A DNA stretch of 44,824 bases from an uncultured Pseudobutyrivibrio sp. (GTDB lineage Bacteria; Bacillota; Clostridia; Lachnospirales; Lachnospiraceae): positions 1-44,824 of the forward strand of contig CACYLQ010000018.1 of NCBI GenBank assembly GCA_902775195.1, written 5' to 3'. Position 1 is the stretch's first letter; each line of letters begins with the position of its first letter. Both the position numbers and the translations under genes were made by a program. Shown in pieces: positions 1 through 8,897 of this stretch. The notes under the pieces were generated by a model. That model saw nothing but the letters and a program-made list of their open reading frames with translations, was not told where the DNA came from and ran no database searches.

Positions 1-9
1 TCTTATTCA

Positions 10-354
10 TTATCTATTAGCCCAAATATACAAAAATGCTGTTGCAAACACATAAATAAATGCCATGAAAAGCATGAATGGAACCTGAGATGCCATGATT
101 CCACATACAATCTGTGCAATAAAAACAAGGCCGTGAATCCAAAGAGGAATCCTGTTAAGAGTAGCTGCAAGCGCTGCCTCTAAAATAACCATAACACAAG
201 CAATAACTGGATTAATGCTAAATGCAACTATCGAAACCACAATAGCAACAATAGCAAAAATACTTAAAAATATAAGTGACAAAAGAGGTAAATTCTCTCT
301 TGAAAAGAACTGATTTAAGTTAATTGATGATGCTTTTTTCTTCTTAGCTTCCAT
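10..354 (-). CDS. Small four-helix membrane protein, unknown function
   Basis: A 114-residue protein with a short lysine-rich cytoplasmic start (KKKK near residue 4) and four hydrophobic segments at roughly 23-44, 48-66, 72-90 and 93-111. There is no signal peptide and there are no recognisable catalytic residues. The start is supported by an AGGAG ribosome binding site about 8 bases upstream and by a near-consensus promoter at 396-424. It stands alone, diverging from the tRNA-Thr/pot unit. I do not recognise the family; it looks like one of the small membrane proteins often seen in Lachnospiraceae. No function is proposed. Confidence 0.75.
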   Translation of the reverse strand: MEAKKKKASSINLNQFFSRENLPLLSLIFLSIFAIVAIVVSIVAFSINPVIACVMVILEAALAATLNRIPLWIHGLVFIAQIVCGIMASQVPFMLFMAFIYVFATAFLYIWANR

Positions 355-395
355 TATATATTTCTCCTAAAATTTTCTTTTTATGTACAAGTGAC

Positions 396-424
396 ATTAT
401 AATAAAAACCCTGTTTTTTCTCAA
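396..424 (-). promoter_or_regulatory. Promoter of the small membrane protein gene
   Basis: On the minus strand TTGAGA (419-424), a 17-base spacer and a perfect TATAAT (396-401) form a near-consensus sigma-A promoter, placing the transcript start roughly 35 bases ahead of the start codon. Confidence 0.7.
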
Positions 425-432
425 CAATTTCG

Positions 433-461
433 TTGATTTTTTTTCCTTAATATATTAATAT
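433..461 (+). promoter_or_regulatory. Possible promoter of tRNA-Thr / pot unit
   Basis: TTGATT (433-438), 17 bases, TAATAT (456-461), about 20 bases ahead of the tRNA. Each hexamer matches the consensus at about four of six positions, so this is suggestive only. No better promoter is visible between the tRNA and potA. Confidence 0.35.
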
Positions 462-480
462 TCTTATGGTATTAAGATAT

Positions 481-553
481 GCTCCGATAGCTCAGTTGGT
501 AGAGCACCTCACTCGTAATGAGGGGGTCGTCAGTTCGAGTCTGATTCGGAGCT
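481..553 (+). tRNA. tRNA-Thr (anticodon CGU)
   Basis: A complete cloverleaf. Acceptor GCTCCGA (481-487) pairs with TCGGAGC (546-552), discriminator T is at 553, D stem GCTC/GAGC at 490-493 and 502-505, anticodon stem CCTCA/TGAGG at 507-511 and 519-523 with loop CTCGTAA, and T arm 529-545 with the TTCGAGT loop. Anticodon CGT at 514-516 reads ACG, so threonine. The CCA end is not encoded. A short T run (555-559) follows but has no hairpin of its own, and the pot operon begins 40 bases later. Confidence 0.97.
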
Positions 554-593
554 CTTTTTGTATATATTAATATGTTTTATGGAGGATACCACG

Positions 594-1661
594 TTGGAAT
601 TTATTCAATACGACCACGTATCAAAAAGCTACGGTAAACAGCTGGTTCTTGACGAACTAGACCTATCTGTTAAGGAAAACTCTTTTGTTACCTTACTTGG
701 TCCTTCTGGCTGTGGAAAAACAACTACACTTCGACTTCTAGGAGGATTCGAAAAGCCTGATTCGGGAAAGATTTACCTTAACGGCAACGACATTACAGCA
801 TTGCCTGCTAATCTTCGTCCAATCAACACAGTTTTCCAGAAATATGCCCTTTTCCCTCACATGACTATCGAGGAAAACATTGCATTCGGATTAAAAATCC
901 AAAAGAAATCAAAGGATTATATTTCTGACAAGATTAAGTACGCCCTTAAGCTTGTAAACCTTGATGGCTTTGAAAACCGTTCCATCAATTCACTTTCAGG
1001 TGGTCAGCAGCAGCGAATTGCTATCGCAAGAGCCATCGTTAACGAACCAAAGGTACTTCTTTTAGATGAGCCTCTTGGCGCCCTTGATTTAAAGCTTAGA
1101 CAGAGCATGCAGTACGAGCTTATGAAAATCAAGCAGGAGCTAGGCATTACATTTATATATGTAACACACGATCAGGAGGAAGCCCTTACAATGTCTGACA
1201 CTATCGTTGTTATGAATCAGGGCTACATTCAGCAGATAGGCACACCTGAGGATATCTATAACGAACCTGAAAACGCCTTCGTAGCTGACTTCATCGGAGA
1301 AAGTAACATTATCGAAGGTATCATGATTAAGGATGAGCTTGTTTCCTTCTTAGGTGTTCAGGTACCTTGCGTAGATAAGGGATTTGGAACAATGAAGCCT
1401 GTTGATGTTGTTATTCGACCTGAAGATGTAGAGCTTGATGCACCTGGCAAGGGCTTTATGGACGGTGTTATTACCGACTGCCTGTTTAAGGGTGTTCATT
1501 ACGAATTAGATGTTCAGTGTGGAGGTTATGAATGGTTAGTTCATACCACTAAATATTATGAAGTTGGACAACATGTTTCATTGAATGTAATACCATTTAA
1601 CATCCAGATTATGAATAAACCTGAGTCTGAAGATGAGGAGGTATTAAAGGAGGATGATTAA
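594..1661 (+). CDS. potA: Spermidine/putrescine ABC transporter ATP-binding protein PotA
   Basis: The ATPase of the polyamine importer; it hydrolyses ATP at the membrane to drive uptake through PotB/PotC. With the TTG start at 594 the protein has 355 residues: Walker A GPSGCGKT at 36-43, Q-loop at Q82, signature LSGGQQQR at 134-141, Walker B LLLDEP at 155-160, and a C-terminal TOBE-type domain from about 265. I chose TTG at 594 because GGAGG (581-585) sits eight bases ahead of it and the protein then starts just before the first strand of the ABC fold. The ATG at 579 overlaps that ribosome binding site and has none of its own. It overlaps potB by eight bases. Confidence 0.95.
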   Translation: MEFIQYDHVSKSYGKQLVLDELDLSVKENSFVTLLGPSGCGKTTTLRLLGGFEKPDSGKIYLNGNDITALPANLRPINTVFQKYALFPHMTIEENIAFGLKIQKKSKDYISDKIKYALKLVNLDGFENRSINSLSGGQQQRIAIARAIVNEPKVLLLDEPLGALDLKLRQSMQYELMKIKQELGITFIYVTHDQEEALTMSDTIVVMNQGYIQQIGTPEDIYNEPENAFVADFIGESNIIEGIMIKDELVSFLGVQVPCVDKGFGTMKPVDVVIRPEDVELDAPGKGFMDGVITDCLFKGVHYELDVQCGGYEWLVHTTKYYEVGQHVSLNVIPFNIQIMNKPESEDEEVLKEDD

Positions 1662-2481
1662 TAGGTTTCGCACAAGCTTCCTTGCTGCTCCCTATGCAAT
1701 ATGGGTATTAATATGCACCATCCTACCTTTGTTTTACATCCTAGGCTATGCAATTAATACTTCAGACGGAAGCTTTACACTTTCCAATTTGCTGGCTATT
1801 GCAGACCCAATCCATCTTAAATCACTTGGATTGTCTATTCAGGTTGCATTTATCACAACTGTCATCTGCCTTATAATGGCTTATCCAGTTGCCTTGATTC
1901 TTCACAATCTGAAAATCACAAACAAAGGCTTCATAGTATTTCTTTTCATCCTTCCGATGTGGATGAATTTTATGCTTAGAATCCTTGCATGGCAAAATAT
2001 CCTGTCCAATAACGGTATATTAAACGGAATCCTTTCAGCACTTGGGCTTCCTACTATTCATATTCTTTATACTAAAGTAGCCGTTATTCTTGGTATGGTA
2101 TATGACTTTTTACCATACATGATTTTGCCAATATATAATTCATTATCAAAGATTAATGACGAAGTAATAGAAGCCGCTTCCGACTTAGGTTCAAGCTGGC
2201 TTAACACATTCATTAAGATTACTATTCCACTTTCAAAGGATGGCATTCTTTCAGGAATAATCATGGTATTTGTTCCTGCACTTTCATCCTTTGTAGTTTC
2301 AAACCTACTTGGTGGTGGAAAGGTATTATTAATCGGAAATGTTATCGAGCAGGAATTTACTCTTGCAAGAAACTGGAATTTAGGCTCTGGCCTTTCTATC
2401 ATCCTTATGCTCTTTGTTCTTGCATCAATGAGCATTATGAATAAGGTTGATGATACTGAGAACGGAGGTATGCTGCTATGA
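1654..2481 (+). CDS. potB: Spermidine/putrescine ABC transporter permease PotB
   Basis: One of two permease subunits. It has 275 residues and about six membrane helices, with the EAA loop that contacts PotA visible at EAASDLG (around residue 174) followed by the ITIPLS stretch. Length is normal for the family. The ATG overlaps the potA stop and abuts an AAAGGAGG sequence with no spacer, so initiation is probably coupled to termination of potA. It overlaps potC by four bases (ATGA). Confidence 0.93.
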   Translation: MINRFRTSFLAAPYAIWVLICTILPLFYILGYAINTSDGSFTLSNLLAIADPIHLKSLGLSIQVAFITTVICLIMAYPVALILHNLKITNKGFIVFLFILPMWMNFMLRILAWQNILSNNGILNGILSALGLPTIHILYTKVAVILGMVYDFLPYMILPIYNSLSKINDEVIEAASDLGSSWLNTFIKITIPLSKDGILSGIIMVFVPALSSFVVSNLLGGGKVLLIGNVIEQEFTLARNWNLGSGLSIILMLFVLASMSIMNKVDDTENGGMLL

Positions 2482-3263
2482 CAAAAATCAAAAAAGGCAC
2501 CTCTTACGCTTACCTTGGCCTAATATTTTTATTTTTATACGCTCCTATCCTTGTACTTATAGTTTTATCCTTTAATAATTCTATGTCACGTACTGTTTGG
2601 GGCGGGTTCACTTTGCAGTGGTATTTTAACTTGCCAAGTAACGATACTATTATGGATGCACTTTGGACTACTCTTCGCATCACATTATCATCTAGTATCT
2701 TAGCTACAATACTTGGTACGTCTGCAGCCATTGGTATCAATCGCATGAAGAAACGTCACGCAGCTATCATGCTCGGAGCAACAAACATACCTCTTTTAAA
2801 TGCAGATATAGTAACAGGTATCTCGTTAATGCTTTTGTTTACAAGATTTACATCACTTGGAGAATTTTCAGTGGTACTTGCACATATAGCATTTTCAGTA
2901 CCTTACGTAATATTTAATGTATTACCTAGACTTCAGTCTATGTCCGATGCCTGCCTTGAGGCAGCTATGGATTTAGGTGCTACACCTTGGTACGCCTTTT
3001 ATAAGGTTACCTGGCCAGAGATTTTCCCTGGAGTATTATCAGGATTTTTGATGGCATTTACTATGTCATTAGACGATTTCACCATCACCTACTTTACAAA
3101 GGGTGCTGGTGTAAACACACTTTCAACTATGCTTTATACAGAGCTTAGAAAAGGTATCCAGCCTGAGCTTTATGCCCTCTCTACTCTGCTATTCCTTTTA
3201 GCATTCTTAATGCTTATTGCAACTAACTTTAAAAGTATAAACAAAAAGGAGGTTGCACGATAA
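2478..3263 (+). CDS. potC: Spermidine/putrescine ABC transporter permease PotC
   Basis: The second permease subunit: 261 residues, about six membrane helices, and an EAA loop reading EAAMDLGATPWYAFYKV near residues 160-176. It overlaps potB by four bases and shares one base with potD, so the four genes are translationally coupled. It pairs with PotB to form the transmembrane channel. Confidence 0.94.
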   Translation: MTKIKKGTSYAYLGLIFLFLYAPILVLIVLSFNNSMSRTVWGGFTLQWYFNLPSNDTIMDALWTTLRITLSSSILATILGTSAAIGINRMKKRHAAIMLGATNIPLLNADIVTGISLMLLFTRFTSLGEFSVVLAHIAFSVPYVIFNVLPRLQSMSDACLEAAMDLGATPWYAFYKVTWPEIFPGVLSGFLMAFTMSLDDFTITYFTKGAGVNTLSTMLYTELRKGIQPELYALSTLLFLLAFLMLIATNFKSINKKEVAR

Positions 3264-4330
3264 TGAAAAAGAAATTAATTACATTTATCAGTATGACTTG
3301 CCTTACTCTTACAAGCTGTTTTTCATTTACAGCCTGTGGTAATGATGCAGAAAGCGCTGATACACTTGTAGTTTTAAATTACGGAAAATATATTGAAGCA
3401 GATGTTTTAAAACGTTTTCAGCAGGAAACTGGTATTACTGTTAAATATGAGGAATACGAATCCGTTGAGGATATGTATGCTAAATATAAGGCAGGCTCAA
3501 TCAATTATGATGTAGTATGCACTTCTGATTACATGGTTGAAACCCTTCGTAAGGAAGGAGAATTAATCCCAATCGATTACAACTCACTTACTAATTACAA
3601 AAACATTGATCCTACCATAATCGAGGCATCAGAATCCTTCGACCCTAACCACAAATATACCGTTCCTTATTTTTACGGTACTGTAGGAATCCTATACAAC
3701 ACCGAAAAAGTTGATGAAGAGACTGTTAGCTCTTGGAATTGTCTTTGGGACCCAGCTTACAAAAATCAAATCGTAATGATTAATTCTCAAAGAGATGCAT
3801 TTATGGTTCCACTTAAAATGCTAGGCTACGATATTAACACTTCAAATACTAAGGAATTAGATGAAGCATTTGATATGCTTTGTGATGAAAAGAAATATGT
3901 CTATGCATATTTAATGGATGAGACATACGAATGTATGGTTTCTGAAGATGCAGCAATGGCTGTCTGCTATTCCGGTGAAGCTGCTATGGGTATGGAATAC
4001 AACGATAAGTTAGCTTATACCGTTCCTAAGGAAGGTGGCAATCTTTGGATTGATTCCTGGTTTGTACCACGTACCTGCAAGCACTATGATGCTGCAATGA
4101 AATGGATTGATTTCATGTGTGAGGAAGAGGCAGCAACCGAAAACTTTGAATATGTTTGGTATGCTACCCCTAATCTAACTGTTGCCGCAAACGAGGATGC
4201 TGAAACACTTGCTGATGAAACTGTTTTCCCTACAAAGGAAACACTTTCCCGCTGTGATTTATACAGTGCCTACGATGACAAAACATTAGATTACACCACC
4301 ACACTATGGAAAAAGCTTAAGGCATACTAA
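3263..4330 (+). CDS. potD: Polyamine-binding lipoprotein PotD
   Basis: The substrate-binding subunit of the polyamine importer, 355 residues. A basic start and hydrophobic stretch lead to two candidate lipobox cysteines, LTSC (Cys19) and FTAC (Cys25); Cys25 is followed by a small polar tail typical of mature lipoproteins. The rest is a type-II periplasmic-binding fold with the family start LVVLNYGKYI and a central PYFYGTVGILYN segment. It is anchored outside the membrane and hands the polyamine to PotBC. Whether spermidine or putrescine is preferred cannot be read from the sequence. It ends directly against the convergent DUF5688 gene with no gap. Confidence 0.93.
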   Translation: MKKKLITFISMTCLTLTSCFSFTACGNDAESADTLVVLNYGKYIEADVLKRFQQETGITVKYEEYESVEDMYAKYKAGSINYDVVCTSDYMVETLRKEGELIPIDYNSLTNYKNIDPTIIEASESFDPNHKYTVPYFYGTVGILYNTEKVDEETVSSWNCLWDPAYKNQIVMINSQRDAFMVPLKMLGYDINTSNTKELDEAFDMLCDEKKYVYAYLMDETYECMVSEDAAMAVCYSGEAAMGMEYNDKLAYTVPKEGGNLWIDSWFVPRTCKHYDAAMKWIDFMCEEEAATENFEYVWYATPNLTVAANEDAETLADETVFPTKETLSRCDLYSAYDDKTLDYTTTLWKKLKAY

Positions 4331-4972
4331 TTAAGCAATGCTTAACACATTTGTATCCCTTGAATAAAAGTAAAGGCTGTTAGATAATACTTCAGCCTCT
4401 GGAAGGCTTGTATCATTAATATGAGCAATTAATTCCTTGAGGCCGTCAGTATCTATCTCACAGCCTTTTATTGATTTAACAACAATAACCTCATGAATTG
4501 AGCTAGGTATTATATATATATCAGATTTCAACTTAGCAGCTATTGCCTTTAACAAATCCTTATATAAAATAACCGAAGCCCCATTATAGCTATATTTGTT
4601 AGAAACAACATACAAAGGAATATAGTTATCTTCTTCCTCTGCTATTTCATACAAGGATACCTCATCTAGATATTCTGCAATAGTAGATAAAATACCTCTT
4701 ATCTTCACCCCTAATATTCTAGATGTGTTAGCTCCAGCAGCATTCATCAAATCCTCTACTGTAACGTCCCATAAAAATAATACTTCATTTCCAATAAGAA
4801 CTACTTCCTTTTCCTCTAAATCTACAGTCTCTGGCATTATCCTATAAAAAATAATTGCCAAATCCAAATAGTTTACATGTGGAACACCTGCCAGAAGTCC
4901 AATGTTGCTATCATGATTGACTACCTTGTATACAATATAGTCCTTTACCTTATTAAATTTTTCATTTGCCAT
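4331..4972 (-). CDS. DUF5688-family protein, N-terminally short
   Basis: 213 residues that match my memory of DUF5688, a family common in Lachnospiraceae: VKDYIVYKVVN near the start, VPHVNYLDLAIIFY, a YVVSNKYSYNGASVILY stretch, and the typical IIPSSIHEVIVVKS near residue 155. Family members usually carry roughly 80-100 more residues at the N-terminus. Here an in-frame TAA stands directly before the ATG, so that part is absent, and no convincing ribosome binding site is present. It lies downstream of the recN terminator and its stop abuts that of potD. It could be a functional short form or a decaying copy. Function unknown. Confidence 0.7.
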   Translation of the reverse strand: MANEKFNKVKDYIVYKVVNHDSNIGLLAGVPHVNYLDLAIIFYRIMPETVDLEEKEVVLIGNEVLFLWDVTVEDLMNAAGANTSRILGVKIRGILSTIAEYLDEVSLYEIAEEEDNYIPLYVVSNKYSYNGASVILYKDLLKAIAAKLKSDIYIIPSSIHEVIVVKSIKGCEIDTDGLKELIAHINDTSLPEAEVLSNSLYFYSRDTNVLSIA

Positions 4973-5009
4973 TTATTCTATTTGTATGAATATGGATTTA
5001 AAAAACGAT

Positions 5010-5042
5010 AAAAAAAGAATCCGCAATTCGTAATGCGGATTC
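5010..5042 (-). terminator. Rho-independent terminator after recN
   Basis: Stem GAATCCGCA (5017-5025) with TGCGGATTC (5034-5042), 8-base loop, followed on the minus strand by a run of six T. It closes the nusB-to-recN run. Confidence 0.88.
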
Positions 5043-5068
5043 TAATATACCAAACGTTATATATTTTG

Positions 5069-6748
5069 TCAAGATTGACTTTTGTATGTTTTTGCTAACT
5101 CTAGCATTTCTTTTGCATTATTAATTACTGCTTCTGTAATAGCACTACCACCAAGCATTCTTGCAAGCTCGTAGGCGGTTTCATCATTGTAAAGCTTTTT
5201 AATACCTGAAATAGTATGGCCATTCTCAACACTCTTTTCGATTAAGAAATGAGTATCAGCCATTGCAGCAATCTGTGGTAGATGTGTAATACAAATAACC
5301 TGATGGCTACCTGCTACAGTAGATAGCTTTTCTGAAACAGCCTGGGCTGTTCTACCTGAAATACCTGCATCAATCTCATCAAAGATAAGAGTATCAATGC
5401 CACCACGTGATGCAAGAACTGTTTTTATAGCCAGCATAATACGGCTCATTTCACCGCCTGATGCTATATCCTTAAGAGGTCTAAGTGGTTCTCCAGGGTT
5501 TGTACAAATGACAAATTCCCCTTCATCAAAGCCATCGGCTGTATAATGATCAAGCTTTCTAAGTTCAACATCAAATTCGCTGTTAAGAAAGTTCAGGTCA
5601 CTCATAGCAACCTTCATTTTCTCTGATAATTCCTTTGCCTTTTTCTTTCTAATATCAGAAAGCTTCTGGCACAATGCATCTAATTCCTTTGTAGCCTTAT
5701 CTACCTTAGCCTTAAGCTCTGATAAATACTCGTCAAAGGATTCGTATTTCTTTTTCTTTTCAAGGCGCTTATCCAGCTCTTCTAATATGAGTTCAATTGT
5801 AGAACCATATTTGTCCTTTAATCGATTAATTTCGTTAAGGCGAACCTCCACCTCATTAAATCGTTCAGCATCAAAGGATGCATCTGACATATAGCTAGAT
5901 AGTTCTCTGTTAAAATCAGATATAATGCTGTCTGCATCATTTAGCATAGATAAGAATTCAGAAGCCTTTCCATCAATACCTTCAATGTATCGAATATCAG
6001 ATATAGCAGAGCTGATTGCATCGGAAGCACCACCATCTCCTGCCATAGCTTCGTGGGCACGTCCAAAATATTCCATGGTTCTGCTGAAATTAGAAAGTCT
6101 TTTGTATTCGTCCTCTAATTCCTCATCCTCACCAACCTTTAATGCGGCTGCCTCTATTTCGTTAATTTCATGCTCAAGTAAGATTATTTCACGTTCCTTT
6201 GAAACATCACTTTGCTTTGCCTCTTCAAGCTCTGCCACAAGGGCTTTGTACTCTTTATAGCTTGCAGCAATCTTAGTTTTTAAATCACCTATTTCTGATT
6301 TAGCAAACTCATCTAAAAGCTCCATATGTCTTTTAGTATTAAGCAAAGACTGATGTTCCTTCTGACCATAAATATCAAGAAGTAATGCTCCTACTTCCTT
6401 CATCTTAGCTGCTGGAACCTGTTCGCCGTTGATTTTACCAACGCTTCTAGTGTCAGTGATACGACGACTCATAATTACTTCGTCATCATAAGGTTCCACA
6501 TCTAAAGCCCTAAGAGCCTCCTGTGTAGCCTTATCCTTAACCAAAAAAACAGCTTCAACGAAAGCCTCAGCATCAGCATCTCTTAAAAAATCCTTTGATG
6601 CTTTGTCTCCGAGACTTAGGTGTAAAGCTCCCAAAATAATTGATTTACCTGCTCCAGTCTCACCAGATAGGATGTTAAGCCCATTTGAAAACACTATCTC
6701 CTCTTCGTCAATAAGGGCTAAGTTCTTTACGTGCAAACTTGCTAGCAT
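5069..6748 (-). CDS. recN: DNA repair protein RecN
   Basis: An SMC-like ATPase for double-strand-break repair. It has 559 residues from the ATG at 6748, which has AGGAG about 8 bases upstream; upstream in-frame codons lack this. Walker A GETGAGKS lies near residue 29-36, a coiled-coil middle runs roughly from 150 to 360, and the C-terminal half-ATPase carries GGEMSRIMLAIK and DEIDAGISGRTA with ITHLPQIAA. Length is normal. It is the last gene of the nusB-xseAB-ispA-dxs-tlyA-nadK-argR-recN run, the same order as in Bacillus apart from nadK. Confidence 0.96.
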   Translation of the reverse strand: MLASLHVKNLALIDEEEIVFSNGLNILSGETGAGKSIILGALHLSLGDKASKDFLRDADAEAFVEAVFLVKDKATQEALRALDVEPYDDEVIMSRRITDTRSVGKINGEQVPAAKMKEVGALLLDIYGQKEHQSLLNTKRHMELLDEFAKSEIGDLKTKIAASYKEYKALVAELEEAKQSDVSKEREIILLEHEINEIEAAALKVGEDEELEDEYKRLSNFSRTMEYFGRAHEAMAGDGGASDAISSAISDIRYIEGIDGKASEFLSMLNDADSIISDFNRELSSYMSDASFDAERFNEVEVRLNEINRLKDKYGSTIELILEELDKRLEKKKKYESFDEYLSELKAKVDKATKELDALCQKLSDIRKKKAKELSEKMKVAMSDLNFLNSEFDVELRKLDHYTADGFDEGEFVICTNPGEPLRPLKDIASGGEMSRIMLAIKTVLASRGGIDTLIFDEIDAGISGRTAQAVSEKLSTVAGSHQVICITHLPQIAAMADTHFLIEKSVENGHTISGIKKLYNDETAYELARMLGGSAITEAVINNAKEMLELAKTYKSQS

Positions 6749-6797
6749 TTTATTCTCCTTTTCCGCCCAACTTACCAAAATAAAAGGATACTTGCAC

Positions 6798-7253
6798 TTA
6801 CCTTTTTTCTATAAGTCTCTTTAATTTCCCCATTAAAGAAACGGTGTCATCTAAGCTTCGGATGGCACACATAATAGTGTCATCGCCTGCAATAGAACCA
6901 ACGATTTCTGGAAAATCCATATGATCTAAAGCTGCTGCCACAGCCATGGCCATTCCAGAAACTGTCTTTACCACCAATATATTACCAGCATTGTCCATAG
7001 ATATAAAACCATCCAGGAAGATGCGGATATATTTTTCATTCATGTCATCGTCTGTAGACCTGTAGGCTACATAACGAAGCTTACCTGCACTATCTGCTAT
7101 TTTTGTAAGCTTCATTTCACGAATATCTCTTGAAATAGTAGCCTGAGTAGCATTAAAGCCTGCTTCTTCAAGCTTAGCTGTAAGCTCCTCCTGGGTACCT
7201 ATTTCGTTTTTAACAATCAATTCTAATATCTTTGCTTGTCTTTCAATCTTCAT
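6798..7253 (-). CDS. argR: Arginine repressor ArgR/AhrC
   Basis: Arginine-sensing regulator of arginine biosynthesis genes. In 151 residues it has the winged-helix DNA-binding part with the family sequence ATQATISRDIREMKL (about 36-50) and the C-terminal hexamerisation/arginine-binding part with the conserved GSIAGDDTIMC segment (about 120-130). It starts two bases after the nadK stop, with AGGAG upstream. Likely targets within this window are the ArgR-box-like palindromes between argC and argG. Confidence 0.95.
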   Translation of the reverse strand: MKIERQAKILELIVKNEIGTQEELTAKLEEAGFNATQATISRDIREMKLTKIADSAGKLRYVAYRSTDDDMNEKYIRIFLDGFISMDNAGNILVVKTVSGMAMAVAAALDHMDFPEIVGSIAGDDTIMCAIRSLDDTVSLMGKLKRLIEKR

Positions 7254-8099
7254 TTAAATCTCCTGCATTCGTGCTCTAATTCGCTCTAGGAAATTAACAT
7301 TTTCCAACATAACCATATGTGACGTTGATTTAGATTTGTATATATTTAAAACCTGATTTTTATGAAGCTTCTGTCTGAGAGTACCATCATAAATAACGTT
7401 AGCTATTGGTTCATCCTCTTCATGTCGAGCTTCAATAGAAACTTCAACCTCATCTGTGGAAGCTACTATAATACTTCTTGAATTAAGTGTATGAGGATTG
7501 ATTGGTGTAAGTATAATACAATCTGCATGAGGACTAACAATTGGTCCGTTCGCTGAAAGATTATAGGCTGTAGAGCCTGTAGGTGTTGATACAATCAATC
7601 CATCGCAGTTATGTGAGTATAGCTGAATGCCATTTACCTTTACAGTAATATTTAAAACATATAAGCCAGCAGCATCAGAAGCCACCACTATATCATTTAA
7701 TGCTTTAAAATGATTATTCTCATCTGTTGATAAATCACCCTCAAGCATCATTCTTTCATCTATTTTATAATTGTCGCTAAGCAGCTGATTAAGACAATGT
7801 TCAACATTATCTACTGTCATATCACATAGATAACCTAAGTGCCCGCAGTTAAGTCCAACAATTGGAACCTTTCTGTTAGTCACATTCTGGGCCACTCTAA
7901 CCACAGTACCATCGCCACCTACAGTAATGATGCATTCAATATCATCCTCAACTGTAACCTGATTTTCAGAGCTGTCTGGGCAGGTATCTAAATCAAGAAT
8001 ACACATGCCACCATGGCTAGAAATATAATCTCTGATAATGTTTATATATTTTTCATGTAAATCGCTAAAAGACCTTGCAACAATTAAAAACTTTTTCAT
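7254..8099 (-). CDS. nadK: NAD kinase
   Basis: Phosphorylates NAD to NADP. It has 281 residues, with the GGDGT motif at 61-65, the NCGHLGYL segment near 85-92 and the nucleotide-binding TPTGSTAYNLSANGP segment near 171-185. It shares one base with the end of tlyA (TAATG), so it is coupled, and runs on into argR. Confidence 0.96.
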   Translation of the reverse strand: MKKFLIVARSFSDLHEKYINIIRDYISSHGGMCILDLDTCPDSSENQVTVEDDIECIITVGGDGTVVRVAQNVTNRKVPIVGLNCGHLGYLCDMTVDNVEHCLNQLLSDNYKIDERMMLEGDLSTDENNHFKALNDIVVASDAAGLYVLNITVKVNGIQLYSHNCDGLIVSTPTGSTAYNLSANGPIVSPHADCIILTPINPHTLNSRSIIVASTDEVEVSIEARHEEDEPIANVIYDGTLRQKLHKNQVLNIYKSKSTSHMVMLENVNFLERIRARMQEI

Positions 8100-8896
8100 T
8101 ATTTGTCTAAGCTGTCGTGTGCCGCCTTTACAGTAGCAGCTACATCAATTGCTTCCCCCTGTTTTTCCTGTGTAGCAATATGAATAAGATATTCAATATT
8201 TCCTTCTGGTCCCTTGATTGGTGAATATTCAAGGTGAAGAACATAAAAACCTATTTCTGTAACAAAATCTATTATGGTATTAATAACCTCTTCGTGTACC
8301 GCTGGGTCTCTTACCACACCCTTTTTACCGACCTTTTCTCTTCCGGCTTCAAACTGTGGCTTAATAAGACATACCATTTCAGCGTCATCAGCAAGTAATG
8401 CCTTTGCTGGACCTAAAACCTTTGTAAGACTAATAAATGAAACATCAACTGAAGCAAAATCTAATGCTTCCCCGATATCCTCAGGTGTGACATATCTAAT
8501 GTTAGTCTTCTCCATGCATACAACTCTTTGGTCCTGACGAAGCTTCCATGCGAACTGGCCATATCCAACATCTACAGAAAAAACCTTGCTAGCGCCATTT
8601 TGGAGCATACAATCGGTAAATCCACCTGTAGATGCGCCAATGTCCATACAAACCTTGTCATCAAGTGTAATGCCAAAATGAGTCATTGCCTTTTCAAGCT
8701 TAAGTCCGCCACGGCTAACATATTTAAACTGCTGTCCGTGGATTTCAATATCAGCATCTACATCGATTTTGGTTCCGGCTTTGTCCTCTCTGTTGCCTTT
8801 TACAAAGACATTGCCTTCCATTATCATTGTTTTTGCTTTTTCTCTAGAAGGTGCAAACCCTCTATCTACTAAAACTACATCAAGTCTTTCTTTCAT
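8099..8896 (-). CDS. tlyA: TlyA-type rRNA 2'-O-methyltransferase (YqxC family)
   Basis: 265 residues. An N-terminal S4 RNA-binding domain (about 1-60, beginning RLDVVLVDRGFAPSREKAK) is joined to a Rossmann-like FtsJ methyltransferase with the SAM-binding segment DIGASTGGFTDCMLQ near residues 83-97. In characterised members the substrate is ribosomal RNA, with some reported to act as haemolysins; the rRNA role is the safer reading here. It sits between dxs and nadK, as in many Firmicutes. Confidence 0.92.
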   Translation of the reverse strand: MKERLDVVLVDRGFAPSREKAKTMIMEGNVFVKGNREDKAGTKIDVDADIEIHGQQFKYVSRGGLKLEKAMTHFGITLDDKVCMDIGASTGGFTDCMLQNGASKVFSVDVGYGQFAWKLRQDQRVVCMEKTNIRYVTPEDIGEALDFASVDVSFISLTKVLGPAKALLADDAEMVCLIKPQFEAGREKVGKKGVVRDPAVHEEVINTIIDFVTEIGFYVLHLEYSPIKGPEGNIEYLIHIATQEKQGEAIDVAATVKAAHDSLDK

Positions 8897-8897
8897 A

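Noticed and set aside
4331-4345. A TTAAGCA/TGCTTAA palindrome between potD and the DUF5688 gene as a bidirectional terminator
   Set aside because: The one-base loop cannot form a hairpin, there is no GC-rich stem, and it lies within coding sequence.
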